Below are positions 35,266 through 44,560 of a DNA stretch of 64,000 nucleotides, one piece after another. Below the pieces are notes generated by a model that was not told where the DNA came from, ran no database searches, and saw only the letters and a list, made by a program, of their open reading frames with translations. The stretch's first letter is position 1. Every line of letters begins with the position of its first letter. The position numbers and the translations under genes were made by a program. Source of the DNA: Tepidibacillus_B infernus (GTDB lineage: Bacteria > Bacillota > Bacilli > Tepidibacillales > Tepidibacillaceae); assembly GCF_048898065.1 (NCBI RefSeq), contig NZ_JBLWFI010000001.1, positions 1,550,001-1,614,000 on the forward strand, read 5' to 3'.

Positions 35266-35554
35266 CTTCAATGGGCGCACCACCCGTTGTGAGTAAGCAA
35301 AAGCTTCTCAACATCGTGATTCCATTCTACTAAGGAAATATTGTAATTTTCACCCAGTCTAATTTCATTGATATATCAGCCTTTCATTTATATAAGACTG
35401 ATTATATCATGCAAAAAAAGACAACTTTAGGCTACGCCTAACCGAAATTCATCTCCTACTTTCACTGGTGCTGGCACACCTTCACGTTTAGAAGTGGGAG
35501 ACTTCTTTCGGAGGGAAGTTAAAATTTTCCACTTTTTTTAATGAAAAAAAGAGA

Positions 35555-35842
35555 TTACATCAATACTTTTATTCCTTGAATCACATTCCAAATGACAATA
35601 AAAAAGTTTAAAATCATAAATAAAATCATTGAGCCAATCACAGAACCAGTGGAACCACTTATCATGCCAAAGACAACAATGATAAACGTTAAAAAAGGTA
35701 ATATATGAGAAATCAATGCTCTCTTAGCATGATGTTTGACTTCATCATCTTGAACAATAAAATATACGGCTAGCGGAAAAATAAATCCAGCAAAAAAGAT
35801 ACTAAAATAACTTAAAGCTGCAAAAATTCGATAATCCTTCAT
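35555..35842 (-). CDS. DUF4870-domain membrane protein
   Basis: 95 residues with three membrane helices: FAALSYFSIFFAGFIFPLAVYF, the HHAKRALISH loop, HILPFLTFIIVVFGMI and MILFMILNFFIVIWNVIQG. This matches DUF4870 (Tic20-like) proteins of unknown role. AAGGGGGACTAC before ATG. Confidence 0.82.
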   Translation of the reverse strand: MKDYRIFAALSYFSIFFAGFIFPLAVYFIVQDDEVKHHAKRALISHILPFLTFIIVVFGMISGSTGSVIGSMILFMILNFFIVIWNVIQGIKVLM

Positions 35843-35921
35843 GTAGTCCCCCTTAATACTTTTTCTTAATTATAAATACGTGTAAACATTTAAAAAGTTA
35901 CACTTTTTTGGAGGGTTCCTC

Positions 35922-36377
35922 TTACTCATTTACTTCTTCATAAAACACTTTTAATAAATAATCCAAAACGGATCTTCGAGTAAGAATTCCACTAAATTTC
36001 TTCTGTTTGTTAACAATAGGCAAATATGGCCAATCAACCAATAATTCAATTCCATAACGTAAAAGGGTATCTTCACTTAAAGTAGGAACGTGACTTTGCA
36101 TTGAATCATGAACTAATTTTCTTTGAAAATCATGGTAAAAAGGTACTCTTTCTAATCTAGCGTGTTCTAAGATTAACGTTTTACTTATAGTCCCTTCTAC
36201 TTCGTTTTGATCATTTAATACAGGAACAGAAGACCAACCTGATTCAATTAATTTATTCAGCGCCTGTTCCAAATTCCATTTAGAACGAATCACAATTACA
36301 TTTTTTTTCGGGATAATCAATGTCCCTATTTCTTTTGACATGATTTCATCTCTAAATTGATTTACTTGTTGTAGCAT
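35922..36377 (-). CDS. Two-CBS-domain protein, DarB/CbpB-like
   Basis: 151 residues consisting of a tandem CBS pair and nothing else: WNLEQALNKLIESGWSSVPVLND, later LSEDTLLRYGIELLVDWPYLPIVN and GILTRRSVLDYL. Length and pattern resemble B. subtilis YkuL (DarB), which binds c-di-AMP and contacts the stringent-response enzyme Rel. That ligand is inference here. Start ATG 36377; the ATG at 36383 abuts GGGGAG. Confidence 0.78.
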   Translation of the reverse strand: MLQQVNQFRDEIMSKEIGTLIIPKKNVIVIRSKWNLEQALNKLIESGWSSVPVLNDQNEVEGTISKTLILEHARLERVPFYHDFQRKLVHDSMQSHVPTLSEDTLLRYGIELLVDWPYLPIVNKQKKFSGILTRRSVLDYLLKVFYEEVNE

Positions 36378-36487
36378 AATCATCTCCCCTATCTATATAC
36401 ATTTTATGTTTTTTACGAAAAATAATGAAGAGCAAAATAAAGGAGGATGAAAGATGGGGGAAGTGAGAAAGAAACCCGCAAAAGTAA

Positions 36488-36877
36488 TCAGAATAAGCTA
36501 TACCAGGGTTTTTGATCTGCGGGATCTTCTTCTAATACATACAACCCACCAATTTCCAAATAACAAAATAATTCCTGTTGATTCTGGAGGTTTTGTAGCT
36601 GTATTTCTAATAATTCTAGTGACAAAGCCGCATTTTGCAAGCGTTCAATTCTTTGTTGAAAGATATTAAATTGGGGTAGTGGTTTTTGTTCCGGTAACTT
36701 TAAAATTCTATAGGTTAGAAAATACCTCGCATATTTTTGCGGTTTGAACCGCTCATCTAAATGAATATCTCGGATCATGATCATTTTGGCTTTTGCAACA
36801 GCTTGTTTAAAAACAGCTAGATCTCTAGATGAATATTTGATAAAAAGGTCAACTGCTAATTTTTCTTTATTTTCCAT
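36488..36877 (-). CDS. Hypothetical protein
   Basis: 129 residues, mostly helical: VDLFIKYSSRDLAVFKQAVAKAK, then Leu/Gln-rich LSLELLEIQLQNLQNQQELF that could form a coiled coil, ending DPADQKPWYSLF. No signal peptide or membrane segment. GAGAGG site before ATG. Family not recognised. Confidence 0.6.
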   Translation of the reverse strand: MENKEKLAVDLFIKYSSRDLAVFKQAVAKAKMIMIRDIHLDERFKPQKYARYFLTYRILKLPEQKPLPQFNIFQQRIERLQNAALSLELLEIQLQNLQNQQELFCYLEIGGLYVLEEDPADQKPWYSLF

Positions 36878-37082
36878 CCTCTCTCACCTTTCAATGCTAC
36901 ATACCTGTTTTTCTTTTTTATTTTATCATGATTCCAAAACGTGTATCAAATTAAGTCTATATTGTTTATATAATCGAGGAAATCATACTTTTCTAGATAA
37001 AATATCTTAAAAGGATTTTTAACTTGAAATGTAGAATTTTTTACATTGACTGAAAATTCGTTAGATAGGAAGTTGGGGAAAC

Positions 37083-38657
37083 GTGACAAAAGACAAACAA
37101 CATAAACAATTAAAGCCTTGGTTTATACCAATCTTGGTAACTATTGCACTATTATTATTACTTTTTGCACAAAACTTACAAGAAGAAAAAGCTTTACCAA
37201 GTGATGGATGGAGCCGTTCTATTTCTTTACCTCTTACTACAGCAAATGCAAAACCTTTTTGGGTTAAAACAACAGATGGCTATCACATCTATGCCACTAC
37301 TGGAGAACATATCAATCAAGTTGTAATCAATGATCAACTGAAAGTAAGCAACCAATCAACAATTCCTATTAAAATCCCAACCTTAGAACCCTTTTGGATA
37401 GACAGACAAAACGTCATTTATATCAAAGAGGGAAAATTAGTACACGTTAACGGAGAAAAGGAAAAAGAATTAGCACCTGATGTGGATGGAATGATAGCCA
37501 ATCAGGATCTGATTTTATATTGGCAAGGAAAACAACTGTTTTCAGTGGATAGGAATGACTTCTCTATTGTTTCTGTTGGCCAAACTCAATACAAGATTGA
37601 ATCGATTATTTTAAACGAAGATTCTTCTTTCATTACCGTAGAAAATATCAATGCCAATGATTTGCAATTAGAACTATTTAATCCTTCCAAGCAGAAAAAG
37701 GGTTACGAGATCATTTCTTTGTTTTCTTTATCTGAGTATGCTGGGGAATCGATTGCGGATGTTCAATATGTATATAATCAGCAAGAAAATAAACTTCATT
37801 TTATTTACTCGATCTCAAGTACAAAACAAGGTGTTACTACTTATAGGGCATTCTATACAACAATGTTACTAGATGCAATTGCAGAAAAGCCACAGTTTGA
37901 ACAGGTCAAAATTAAAGAAGAATTAAGCCAAATTCCTATAGAGAATCCGCAGTATCTTAATTTATCCTTAAAAGAAAATCAACCTGTTCTTTTATTTTCA
38001 GCTGAAGGGTTGATCGCCCCAAAGAAAAGTGCCGTAAATATTTATGAAGCAAAGTATGAAAATAAACAATGGTTAACAAATAAAAGAAGTACGACTTCTG
38101 AACTATCTGTTCAACCCTTTTGGATTGATGATGGTTTAATTTTGTGGTTAGACTATCTTACAAAAAACAAGTATGAACTGATGGGAACGACAACAGACCC
38201 AACTATCTTACAAGAGAGTCAAAAATTAAATACAAATGACTGGATCAATGCGTTATCTGATTCATTATTAGCTTTCGCAGTCTCTTTACTCGTAATATTT
38301 AATGGTATGCTATGGGTTGTTCCACCTACTATCTTTCTCGTCGTCTTACTCTTCTACAATTTTAATCTTGTAGAAAAAGGTGTGAGCTGGGTTAAATTAA
38401 CAAGTATTTTGTTGTATTTAGGAACACAACTATTGTTTATCCAAAAGATCTTTAACTCATCCTTTTATACGTATGCACCAAACTATTTAACCTTCACAGG
38501 AAGTTCTTTCATCATCCCACTTCTTTTAGCATTGTTTACATGGTTTGCTGTAAAAATAGGTAAAAACAAAGAGTGGTCTGGGTTACAAGAAATTTCCTAC
38601 TATATTGGTATCAATCTATGGTTGATTATTATCCTCTTAGGGCCATATATTATTTAG
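37083..38657 (+). CDS. Membrane protein with large extracytoplasmic domain, unknown
   Basis: 524 residues from GTG 37083 (GTTGGGGAAAC before it). One N-terminal membrane helix (FIPILVTIALLLLLFAQNL), about 370 residues outside with repeated PFWI/PFWV motifs (KPFWVKTTDGYHIYA, EPFWIDRQNVIYI, QPFWIDDGLILWLDY) suggestive of beta-propeller blades, then four C-terminal helices. I do not recognise the family. Possibly an envelope sensor or assembly factor; nothing nearby indicates its job. Confidence 0.65.
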   Translation: MTKDKQHKQLKPWFIPILVTIALLLLLFAQNLQEEKALPSDGWSRSISLPLTTANAKPFWVKTTDGYHIYATTGEHINQVVINDQLKVSNQSTIPIKIPTLEPFWIDRQNVIYIKEGKLVHVNGEKEKELAPDVDGMIANQDLILYWQGKQLFSVDRNDFSIVSVGQTQYKIESIILNEDSSFITVENINANDLQLELFNPSKQKKGYEIISLFSLSEYAGESIADVQYVYNQQENKLHFIYSISSTKQGVTTYRAFYTTMLLDAIAEKPQFEQVKIKEELSQIPIENPQYLNLSLKENQPVLLFSAEGLIAPKKSAVNIYEAKYENKQWLTNKRSTTSELSVQPFWIDDGLILWLDYLTKNKYELMGTTTDPTILQESQKLNTNDWINALSDSLLAFAVSLLVIFNGMLWVVPPTIFLVVLLFYNFNLVEKGVSWVKLTSILLYLGTQLLFIQKIFNSSFYTYAPNYLTFTGSSFIIPLLLALFTWFAVKIGKNKEWSGLQEISYYIGINLWLIIILLGPYII

Positions 38658-38668
38658 CAAAAAATATA

Positions 38669-38696
38669 GCACCTCTTTATTGAGGTGCCTCTTTAT
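38669..38696. terminator. Bidirectional terminator
   Basis: GCACCTC-TTTATT-GAGGTGC followed by CTCTTTATT; between the convergent membrane-protein and glucosidase genes. Confidence 0.75.
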
Positions 38697-38707
38697 TGTT
38701 GATTAAC

Positions 38708-40393
38708 TTAACTTACTAAATATACCCTTGCTTCATAGGGTTGTAACGAAAACTGTTTGATCTCTTGAGCTTCATTTACTGAATAGTTGCTGATAAGTAA
38801 TTCTTTGCTGTTAAATTGAACTTCTTCTGGCAAATGGAATGGAACCTGATCTTTACTGAAGTTCAGAATCACTAACAGCTTTTGCTTACCAAAGCTTCTC
38901 GTATAAGCATAGATTTTTTCATCATCCTCTAGCAGAAGCTTATAATCTCCATAAACGATAATAGGATGTTCTTTCCTTAATTGAATTAACTTTTTGTAGT
39001 ACTGAAAAATAGAATCTGGATCCTCTAATGCTTTTTTAGCGTTAATCTCTTTGTAGTTAGGGTTGACAGCAATCCACGGCGTTCCCGTTGTAAAGCCTGC
39101 ATGTTCACTCTCATCCCATTGCATTGGTGTTCTTGCATTGTCTCTACCTTTTACATAGATACTCTCCATGACTTTTTGTGGATCGATGTGACGTTCATTT
39201 ACATACTCTTTATACATGTTTAAGGTTTCAATGTCTCGATAGTCATCAATCGTGTCAAAACGAACGTTGGTCATCCCGATTTCTTCCCCTTGATAAATAT
39301 AGGGGGTTCCTTGTAAAGTATGTAAAAAGGTGGCTAACATTTTAGCAGATGGTATGCGATATGTCGTATCATTGCCAAAACGAGAGACCATTCTCGGTTG
39401 GTCATGGTTGTTCATGTATAGACTGTTCCAGCCTTTTCCGTTTAGTTCATTTTGCCATTTGGACATGATACGCTTGATCTCTGTCAATTTCCAAGACTTT
39501 AAGTCCCATTTCCCATTTGGGCCACTATCTACATCCATTAGCTCAAATTGAAAGACCATATTAAGTTCATGACGGTCTTCTCCTGTATAAAGGACAGCAT
39601 CTTGCGGAGTAACACCTGGCGTCTCTCCAACCGTCATAATATCGTATTTGGATAATACTTCTCGATTCATTTCTTGTAAAAATTCATGGATTCTTGGACC
39701 ATTTACGAAAAATTGTCCACCCGATTGGTAAGGTTTGTTTGGATTTTGAATCGGTGCACTAGGTAGATCTTCAACCTTTGAGATAAAGTTAATCACATCC
39801 ATACGGAAGCCATCAATTCCTTTATCTAACCACCAGGTCATCATTTCATATACTTCTTGACGAACTTTTGGATTTTCCCAGTTGAGGTCTGGCTGTTTCT
39901 TAGAAAAAAGATGTAAGTAATATTCATCTGTTTTCTCATCATATTGCCAAGCAGATCCACTAAACGCGGATTCCCAGTTGTTTGGTTCTTTACCATTTTT
40001 ACCTGAACGCCAAATATAATAATCACGATAGGGATTATCTTTAGAAGACCTAGATTCAATAAACCAAGGATGTTCATCAGATGTATGGTTGACAACAAGA
40101 TCCATAATCAACTTCATTTCTCGGGAATGTAAGCCATCGAGAAGTTGTTCCCAATCCTCCATGGTACCAAACTCATCCATAATCTCTTGATAATTGCTAA
40201 TATCGTAACCGTTATCGTCATTTGGTGATTGATAAACAGGAGAAAGCCAAATTACATCTACACCCAGCTCTTTTAGATAATCTAGTTTGGAGATGATTCC
40301 TTGTAAGTCCCCAATTCCATCTCCATTGCTATCCATGAAACTACGTGGATAGATCTGATAAATAACGCTTTCTTTCCACCACTTTCTTTCCAT
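38708..40393 (-). CDS. malL: GH13 alpha-glucosidase (oligo-1,6-glucosidase type)
   Basis: 561 residues hydrolysing alpha-glucosidic bonds of short oligosaccharides. (Beta/alpha)8 motifs: DVIWLSPVYQSPNDDNGYD, DLVVNHTSDEHPWF, GFRMDVINFIS (nucleophile Asp), TVGETPG (acid/base Glu), MNNHDQPR (transition-state Asp). The GFRMDVINFI form is that of the MalL/TreC group. Start ATG 40393, five bases after GAGGAGGA. No signal peptide, so intracellular. A cre site lies in its promoter, implying CcpA control. Confidence 0.92.
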   Translation of the reverse strand: MERKWWKESVIYQIYPRSFMDSNGDGIGDLQGIISKLDYLKELGVDVIWLSPVYQSPNDDNGYDISNYQEIMDEFGTMEDWEQLLDGLHSREMKLIMDLVVNHTSDEHPWFIESRSSKDNPYRDYYIWRSGKNGKEPNNWESAFSGSAWQYDEKTDEYYLHLFSKKQPDLNWENPKVRQEVYEMMTWWLDKGIDGFRMDVINFISKVEDLPSAPIQNPNKPYQSGGQFFVNGPRIHEFLQEMNREVLSKYDIMTVGETPGVTPQDAVLYTGEDRHELNMVFQFELMDVDSGPNGKWDLKSWKLTEIKRIMSKWQNELNGKGWNSLYMNNHDQPRMVSRFGNDTTYRIPSAKMLATFLHTLQGTPYIYQGEEIGMTNVRFDTIDDYRDIETLNMYKEYVNERHIDPQKVMESIYVKGRDNARTPMQWDESEHAGFTTGTPWIAVNPNYKEINAKKALEDPDSIFQYYKKLIQLRKEHPIIVYGDYKLLLEDDEKIYAYTRSFGKQKLLVILNFSKDQVPFHLPEEVQFNSKELLISNYSVNEAQEIKQFSLQPYEARVYLVS

Positions 40394-40468
40394 TTGTATC
40401 CTCCTCAAACTTGATTGGTTTTGTCTACTTTTTCTTACTTTTTCTATTCTATCATGTTTTTATGATAA

Positions 40469-40484
40469 ATGTTAACGTTTGCAT
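40469..40484. promoter_or_regulatory. cre site (CcpA) in the malL promoter
   Basis: ATGTTAACGTTTGCAT fits the cre consensus WTGNAANCGNWWNCAW with one mismatch. On the minus strand TTAACA inside it, 18 bases, then TAGAAT forms a promoter, so CcpA would block -35. Confidence 0.72.
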
Positions 40485-40487
40485 AAT

Positions 40488-40517
40488 AAAAAAGGCACCC
40501 ATTTTAGGATGCCTTTG
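40488..40517 (-). terminator. Terminator of the glutamine-rich gene
   Basis: Minus strand AAAGGCA/TGCCTTT followed by TTTTATTA. Confidence 0.75.
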
Positions 40518-40533
40518 CGAGGAATTAAAATTT

Positions 40534-40812
40534 TTAGGCTTGGTTTTGGCTCTGTTGAACAGATTGGGTAGCCTGCTGTAATTGCTGTGTCGCTTGTTGT
40601 AATTGCTGTTGAGCCTGTTGCAATTGTTGTTGATTTTGGCCCGCCATACTGCTTACAGCTGACTGAACCTGTTGAGTTGCCTGTTGTAATTGTTGCTGGG
40701 CTTGCTGCAACTGTACAGGATCATTTTTACTCGATGCTTGTTGAACCGCTTGTTGAGCCTGTTGAACTGCTTGCATGGCTTGTTGTAATTGTTGTTGCTG
40801 TTGTTGAGCCAC
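40534..40812 (-). CDS. Glutamine-repeat protein, predicted coiled coil
   Basis: 92 residues, nearly half Gln. The unit QLQQAQQQLQQATQQ recurs three times with Ala/Leu spacing suggesting a helical coiled coil; a short break SSMAGQN lies in the middle. No cysteine, no signal peptide. GTG start 6 bases after AGGAGGGG, and its own terminator, support real expression. Function unknown; spore-coat or surface-associated roles are possible but unproven. Confidence 0.7.
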   Translation of the reverse strand: MAQQQQQQLQQAMQAVQQAQQAVQQASSKNDPVQLQQAQQQLQQATQQVQSAVSSMAGQNQQQLQQAQQQLQQATQQLQQATQSVQQSQNQA

Positions 40813-40975
40813 TAATAAACCCCTCCTAAAAATTTTGTGATGTAAGCCAATCGCTTACTTTTTCATTTTGCTCTTTTTTCTTTTCGCCATACGAGTTAAA
40901 TTCTGGTTTATAGCCTTACATATCTTTTTATTTTTTTGGGAATAATTAGGAAAAATAGGTTTTGGAGATGATGAT

Positions 40976-42043
40976 GTGTCATATATAATTTCTGTTGGAA
41001 CAGCCGTTCCTCCTTACGAAATTAGCCAAGAAACAGCTAAGAATTTTTCCAAAATATTATTTAAAGATCATTTTAAAGATATAGATCGATTATTACACAT
41101 TTTTGACCATACTCAGATTACAAAGCGACACTTTTGTGTCCCCATCGAATGGTTTGAAGTAGAACACACATTTGAAGAAAAAAACATGATTTATGTAAAA
41201 AATGCGATTGAGTTATCTAAACAAGCTATTTTTCACTGTCTAAAGAACACCCCTTTTGGTACTGAAGATATCGATCACATTCTATTTATTTCTAGCACTG
41301 GACTATCTACGCCAAGTATCGATGCCTATTTGTTTAATGATCCAGACATTCATTTTAATCCTCATATCAAACGAACACCCATTTGGGGGTTGGGTTGTGC
41401 AGGGGGGGCTGCAGGTCTATCAAGAGCAATGGAATATTCCAGAGCTTTTCCTAATGATAAAGTTTTAGTCGTTTCCCTAGAGATTGGTGAACTCGCTTTT
41501 TTACGAAACGATCTTTCAAAGAGTAACTTAGTGGCCACTTCATTATTTGGGGATGGTGCTGCTGCGGTATTAATTGTAGGTGATGAGGTTTTACAAACAG
41601 ACGCAGGATTGAAAATGATTGACTCACAAAGTACGATCTGGAAAAATAGTTTAGATGTAATGGGATGGGATGTAAGAAATAATGGACTTAAGGTGATTTT
41701 TTCAAAGGATATTCCAAGCATCGTACAAAACGAATTGAAGCCAAATGTGGATCAATTCTTATTAAACCACCATTTAACTCTATCCGATCTTCAGTTTTTT
41801 ATTTTGCATCCTGGTGGAACCAAAGTAATTGAGGCCTATGAAAATGCCTTTCAGATTACTGAGCAAGAAACGATGATCACTAGACAGATATTAAACCAAT
41901 ATGGCAATATGTCTAGTCCAACCGTGCTTTTTGTTTTACAAGCGTTGCTTAAAAATCATCCACCTAAGAATGGGCATGGTATCTTAATTGCCTTGGGTCC
42001 CGGATTTAGTTCCGAAATCATTCTATTAGAATGGATGAAATAA
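40976..42043 (+). CDS. bpsA: Type III polyketide synthase (chalcone/stilbene synthase-like)
   Basis: 355 residues. Condenses fatty acyl-CoA with malonyl-CoA to alkylpyrones in the B. subtilis BpsA group. Catalytic Cys in IWGLGCAGGAAGL, His in FILHPGGTKV, Asn in YGNMSSPTV; LSTPSIDA and ALGPGFSSE are also conserved. GTG start, with GGAGATGATGAT upstream. Followed after 14 bases by the methyltransferase gene, as in bpsAB. Confidence 0.93.
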   Translation: MSYIISVGTAVPPYEISQETAKNFSKILFKDHFKDIDRLLHIFDHTQITKRHFCVPIEWFEVEHTFEEKNMIYVKNAIELSKQAIFHCLKNTPFGTEDIDHILFISSTGLSTPSIDAYLFNDPDIHFNPHIKRTPIWGLGCAGGAAGLSRAMEYSRAFPNDKVLVVSLEIGELAFLRNDLSKSNLVATSLFGDGAAAVLIVGDEVLQTDAGLKMIDSQSTIWKNSLDVMGWDVRNNGLKVIFSKDIPSIVQNELKPNVDQFLLNHHLTLSDLQFFILHPGGTKVIEAYENAFQITEQETMITRQILNQYGNMSSPTVLFVLQALLKNHPPKNGHGILIALGPGFSSEIILLEWMK

Positions 42044-42057
42044 AGGAGTGATTTCTA

Positions 42058-42618
42058 ATGACCTTTTTATCTCTTTTTCTTACTTTTGTCATCCTACAAC
42101 GCATTTTTGAATTGTATATTGCAAAGAAAAACGCTGTCTATATTGAATCGCTTGGTGGGTTCGAAGTAGGGCAAAAACACTACCCATTTATCGTCATGCT
42201 ACACATTACTTTTTTATTAAGTGTCTATATTGAGAGCTCGGATCTTACTTTCCTTCCTACGTGGTGGCCAATTCCTTTCACGATTTTTGTATTGGCTCAA
42301 GGGATGAGGTTTTGGACGATGGCTTCCTTAGGGCGTTTTTGGAACACAAGAATCTATATTCTTCCCAACAGCAAACCTATCCATAAAGGTCCATATCAAT
42401 TTATCAGACATCCTAATTATTTGATCGTAATGGTAGAGATAATTACGATTCCACTTATCTTTGGAGCTTATTACTCCGCTATCCTGTTTCCTATTTTAAA
42501 TACCTTGCTATTAACTATACGAATTAAAGTGGAAGAAAAGGCACTTTCCGCTTGTACTTCATATAAAGAAGAGATGGAAACCATCCCTCGATTTTTTCCA
42601 CAAAAAAATAATCAGTAA
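42058..42618 (+). CDS. bpsB: Isoprenylcysteine carboxyl methyltransferase-family protein
   Basis: 186 residues with several membrane helices and the ICMT signature GPYQFIRHPNYLIVM, then KVEEKALSACTSYKEEM. In B. subtilis the homologue BpsB O-methylates alkylpyrones made by BpsA. AAAGGAGTG site before ATG. Together they should make methylated long-chain pyrones in the membrane. Confidence 0.92.
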   Translation: MTFLSLFLTFVILQRIFELYIAKKNAVYIESLGGFEVGQKHYPFIVMLHITFLLSVYIESSDLTFLPTWWPIPFTIFVLAQGMRFWTMASLGRFWNTRIYILPNSKPIHKGPYQFIRHPNYLIVMVEIITIPLIFGAYYSAILFPILNTLLLTIRIKVEEKALSACTSYKEEMETIPRFFPQKNNQ

Positions 42619-42667
42619 AATAGGTTTGTATATGGCAAGTGAAAGAAAGTTATATTTTCTTATTTTT

Positions 42668-42697
42668 AAAAAAGCAGGAGTTTAATCCCCTGCTTTA
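42668..42697. terminator. Bidirectional terminator
   Basis: AAAGCAGG/CCTGCTTT between the convergent bpsB and transporter genes. Confidence 0.82.
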
Positions 42698-42715
42698 CTC
42701 ATCACTATATCGACT

Positions 42716-44008
42716 TTATAAAATCATTGCAGCAATCCAACCAAAGATGATGATCGGAATGTTAAAGTGGATAAACGTTGGAACCGTTGTATCCCAAATA
42801 TGATTATGCTGGCCATCAGCATTTAAACCGGAAGAAGGACCTAATGTGGAGTCAGACGCAGGTGAACCCGCATCACCTAATGCTCCTGCTGTTCCAATGA
42901 TAGCAACGGTAGCCAATGGACTAAAACCTAATGCCGCTGCTAAAGGTACATAAATAGGAGCTAAGATAGGAACTGTTCCAAAGGAGGTGCCAATTCCCAT
43001 CGTCACAAGTAAACCAACTAGAAGCATCATAAAGGAACCTAGTAATTTATTTTGGCCAATTAAATCAACACTTGCTTTTACAAGGCTGTCAACTTGACCA
43101 GTAGCATTGATCACTTCAGCATATCCGCCAGCGACCAACATGATAAATCCAATAAAGGCCATCATCTTTACACCATTTGTGAATAACTCGTCAGATTCTT
43201 TTATTTTTATCGCGCCAAGAACATACATCACTACTAATCCAGATAATCCACCAAGAACCATTGATTCTGTTTGCAACTGCACAACAAGAGCAATAAGAAT
43301 AGCAATAATAGCAGCTAAATGTTTAAAGTTAAAACGAATCGTTTCTTGATGTTTGGTTTGATCAATCTCGATCTCCTGATATTCTCTAGGTTTACGATAG
43401 GTAATAAAAATTGCAACAAATAGTCCAACAACCATTCCTAACGTTGGAAGTAGCATGGCAAATGGTAACTGGTTAAGTTCAATACTTAGTCCGTACTTCT
43501 CCACATTTTCTTGGACAATCTTATGAAAGACTAAGCCAAATCCCGCTGGAATAAGCATGTAAGGTGCTTGCAAACCAAATGTCAAAGCAACTGCAACAGC
43601 ACGACGGTCAATTTTTAATCGATTGAACAATGCTAATAAAGGGGGGATCAAAATCGGAATAAAGGCGATATGCACAGGTATTAAGTTTTGTGAAAAAGAA
43701 GAGATCACCGCTATGACGACCAAAAGAAATCCCCTTGCCCCTTTTAACACTCTAGATAAAGATTGAACAAATAATTGCATTAATCCTGTATGGGCGATTG
43801 CCACTGCCAAAGCACCAAGTAATGCATAGCTTAAAGCAATTTCAGCATTTGAACCAATCGCACCAATAAATGTATCTAATGTCCCTTGCCAACCAAGGCC
43901 ACCTAGCAATCCTCCAGTAAATGCTGCAATTATAAGGGCCAAAATCACGTTTACTCTTAGTAAACTAAGCCCTAACATGACTAATACGGAAACAACAACT
44001 GCGTTCAT
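42716..44008 (-). CDS. NhaC/YuiF-type Na+/H+ antiporter-family transporter
   Basis: 430 residues and about 11 to 12 membrane helices. Conserved elements: GGLGWQGTLDTFIGAIGSN, IGTSFGTVPILAPIYVPLA, and SPASDSTLGPSSGLNADGQ, which carries polar residues inside the transport domain. Family members are annotated as Na+/H+ or Na+/amino-acid transporters, and yuiF lies in the same B. subtilis region as yuiC and pepA. Substrate unknown. Confidence 0.83.
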   Translation of the reverse strand: MNAVVVSVLVMLGLSLLRVNVILALIIAAFTGGLLGGLGWQGTLDTFIGAIGSNAEIALSYALLGALAVAIAHTGLMQLFVQSLSRVLKGARGFLLVVIAVISSFSQNLIPVHIAFIPILIPPLLALFNRLKIDRRAVAVALTFGLQAPYMLIPAGFGLVFHKIVQENVEKYGLSIELNQLPFAMLLPTLGMVVGLFVAIFITYRKPREYQEIEIDQTKHQETIRFNFKHLAAIIAILIALVVQLQTESMVLGGLSGLVVMYVLGAIKIKESDELFTNGVKMMAFIGFIMLVAGGYAEVINATGQVDSLVKASVDLIGQNKLLGSFMMLLVGLLVTMGIGTSFGTVPILAPIYVPLAAALGFSPLATVAIIGTAGALGDAGSPASDSTLGPSSGLNADGQHNHIWDTTVPTFIHFNIPIIIFGWIAAMIL

Positions 44009-44135
44009 TCATATCCTCCTCATATTATTTTATCTTTAATTTATTACCAATTTACCAAACTAAAGCAAGCAAAAACGGGCTTTTATATTTTAAAATGTTT
44101 TTCGACATTCGTCAACAAATTTTTTGAATAGAAAA

Positions 44136-44168
44136 AGAGAGGTTTGTCAGTCAAGCCTCCCTTTTCTC
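44136..44168 (-). terminator. Terminator of the hydrogenase-like/arsR operon
   Basis: Minus strand GAGGCTTG-ACTGA-CAAACCTC followed by TCTTTTTC. Confidence 0.65.
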
Positions 44169-44185
44169 TAAATTTCATTTAATGA

Positions 44186-44512
44186 TTAGCTATTTTTCAT
44201 TTTTTTTAATAAAGAGATCGTATCAACAAGATGATTGTTAAATACTTTTTTGGCTACCTCTAACAATTCATAGATGGCAGGGTCTTTAACCGAATACGTG
44301 ACTTTATTTCCTTCTTTGATACCAATTACAATATTCTTCCTTCTCAATATAGCCAATTGCTGGGATACTACAGCACTATCCACTTGCATATGTTCTTGTA
44401 ACTCATGGACATATTTATCACCATCTCGAAGCAATTCTAGTATTTGGATTCTTAATGGATGTGCTAAAGCTTTAAAAAATTCCGCTTTAAACTCTTGTAA
44501 TTCTAAATCCAA
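44186..44512 (-). CDS. ArsR-family transcriptional regulator
   Basis: 108 residues, winged helix: FKALAHPLRIQILELLRDGDK, then DSAVVSQQLAILRRKNIV as recognition helix and EGNKVTYSVKD wing. No cysteine, so not a classical metal-thiolate sensor. TTG 44512 follows AGGAGGG by 6 bases; upstream in-frame ATG and TTG lie before that site. It is 48 bases after hyfI on the same strand and is probably the last gene of that operon. A long AT-rich dyad upstream of hyfB is its candidate operator. Confidence 0.87.
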   Translation of the reverse strand: MDLELQEFKAEFFKALAHPLRIQILELLRDGDKYVHELQEHMQVDSAVVSQQLAILRRKNIVIGIKEGNKVTYSVKDPAIYELLEVAKKVFNNHLVDTISLLKKMKNS

Positions 44513-44560
44513 AAACTTCCCTCCTAACATAACGAACAAGCTATTTCTTTCCTTACTTTA

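Larger units (their letters stand above)
34226..35517 (-). mobile_element. IS200/IS605-type element, copy 2 (inverted)
   Basis: Same ends as copy 1 but inverted: on its own strand it is preceded by TTTAAC (35523-35518), begins TTCCCTCC and ends GTAGTTCAC at 34226. Flanks differ from copy 1. Sequence 34571-35265 is N. Small differences from copy 1 include CCAGCACC for CCAGTACC and GGTGGCGGG for GGTAGCGGG. Confidence 0.88.

Noticed and set aside
34480..35333. Four long overlapping open frames across the N-run
   Set aside because: They are open only because N is read as X; the real coding content is the tnpB C-terminus on the minus strand.
40587..40829. Plus-strand frame opposite the glutamine-repeat gene
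   Set aside because: Low-complexity complement of CAA/CAG repeats; no start signals.
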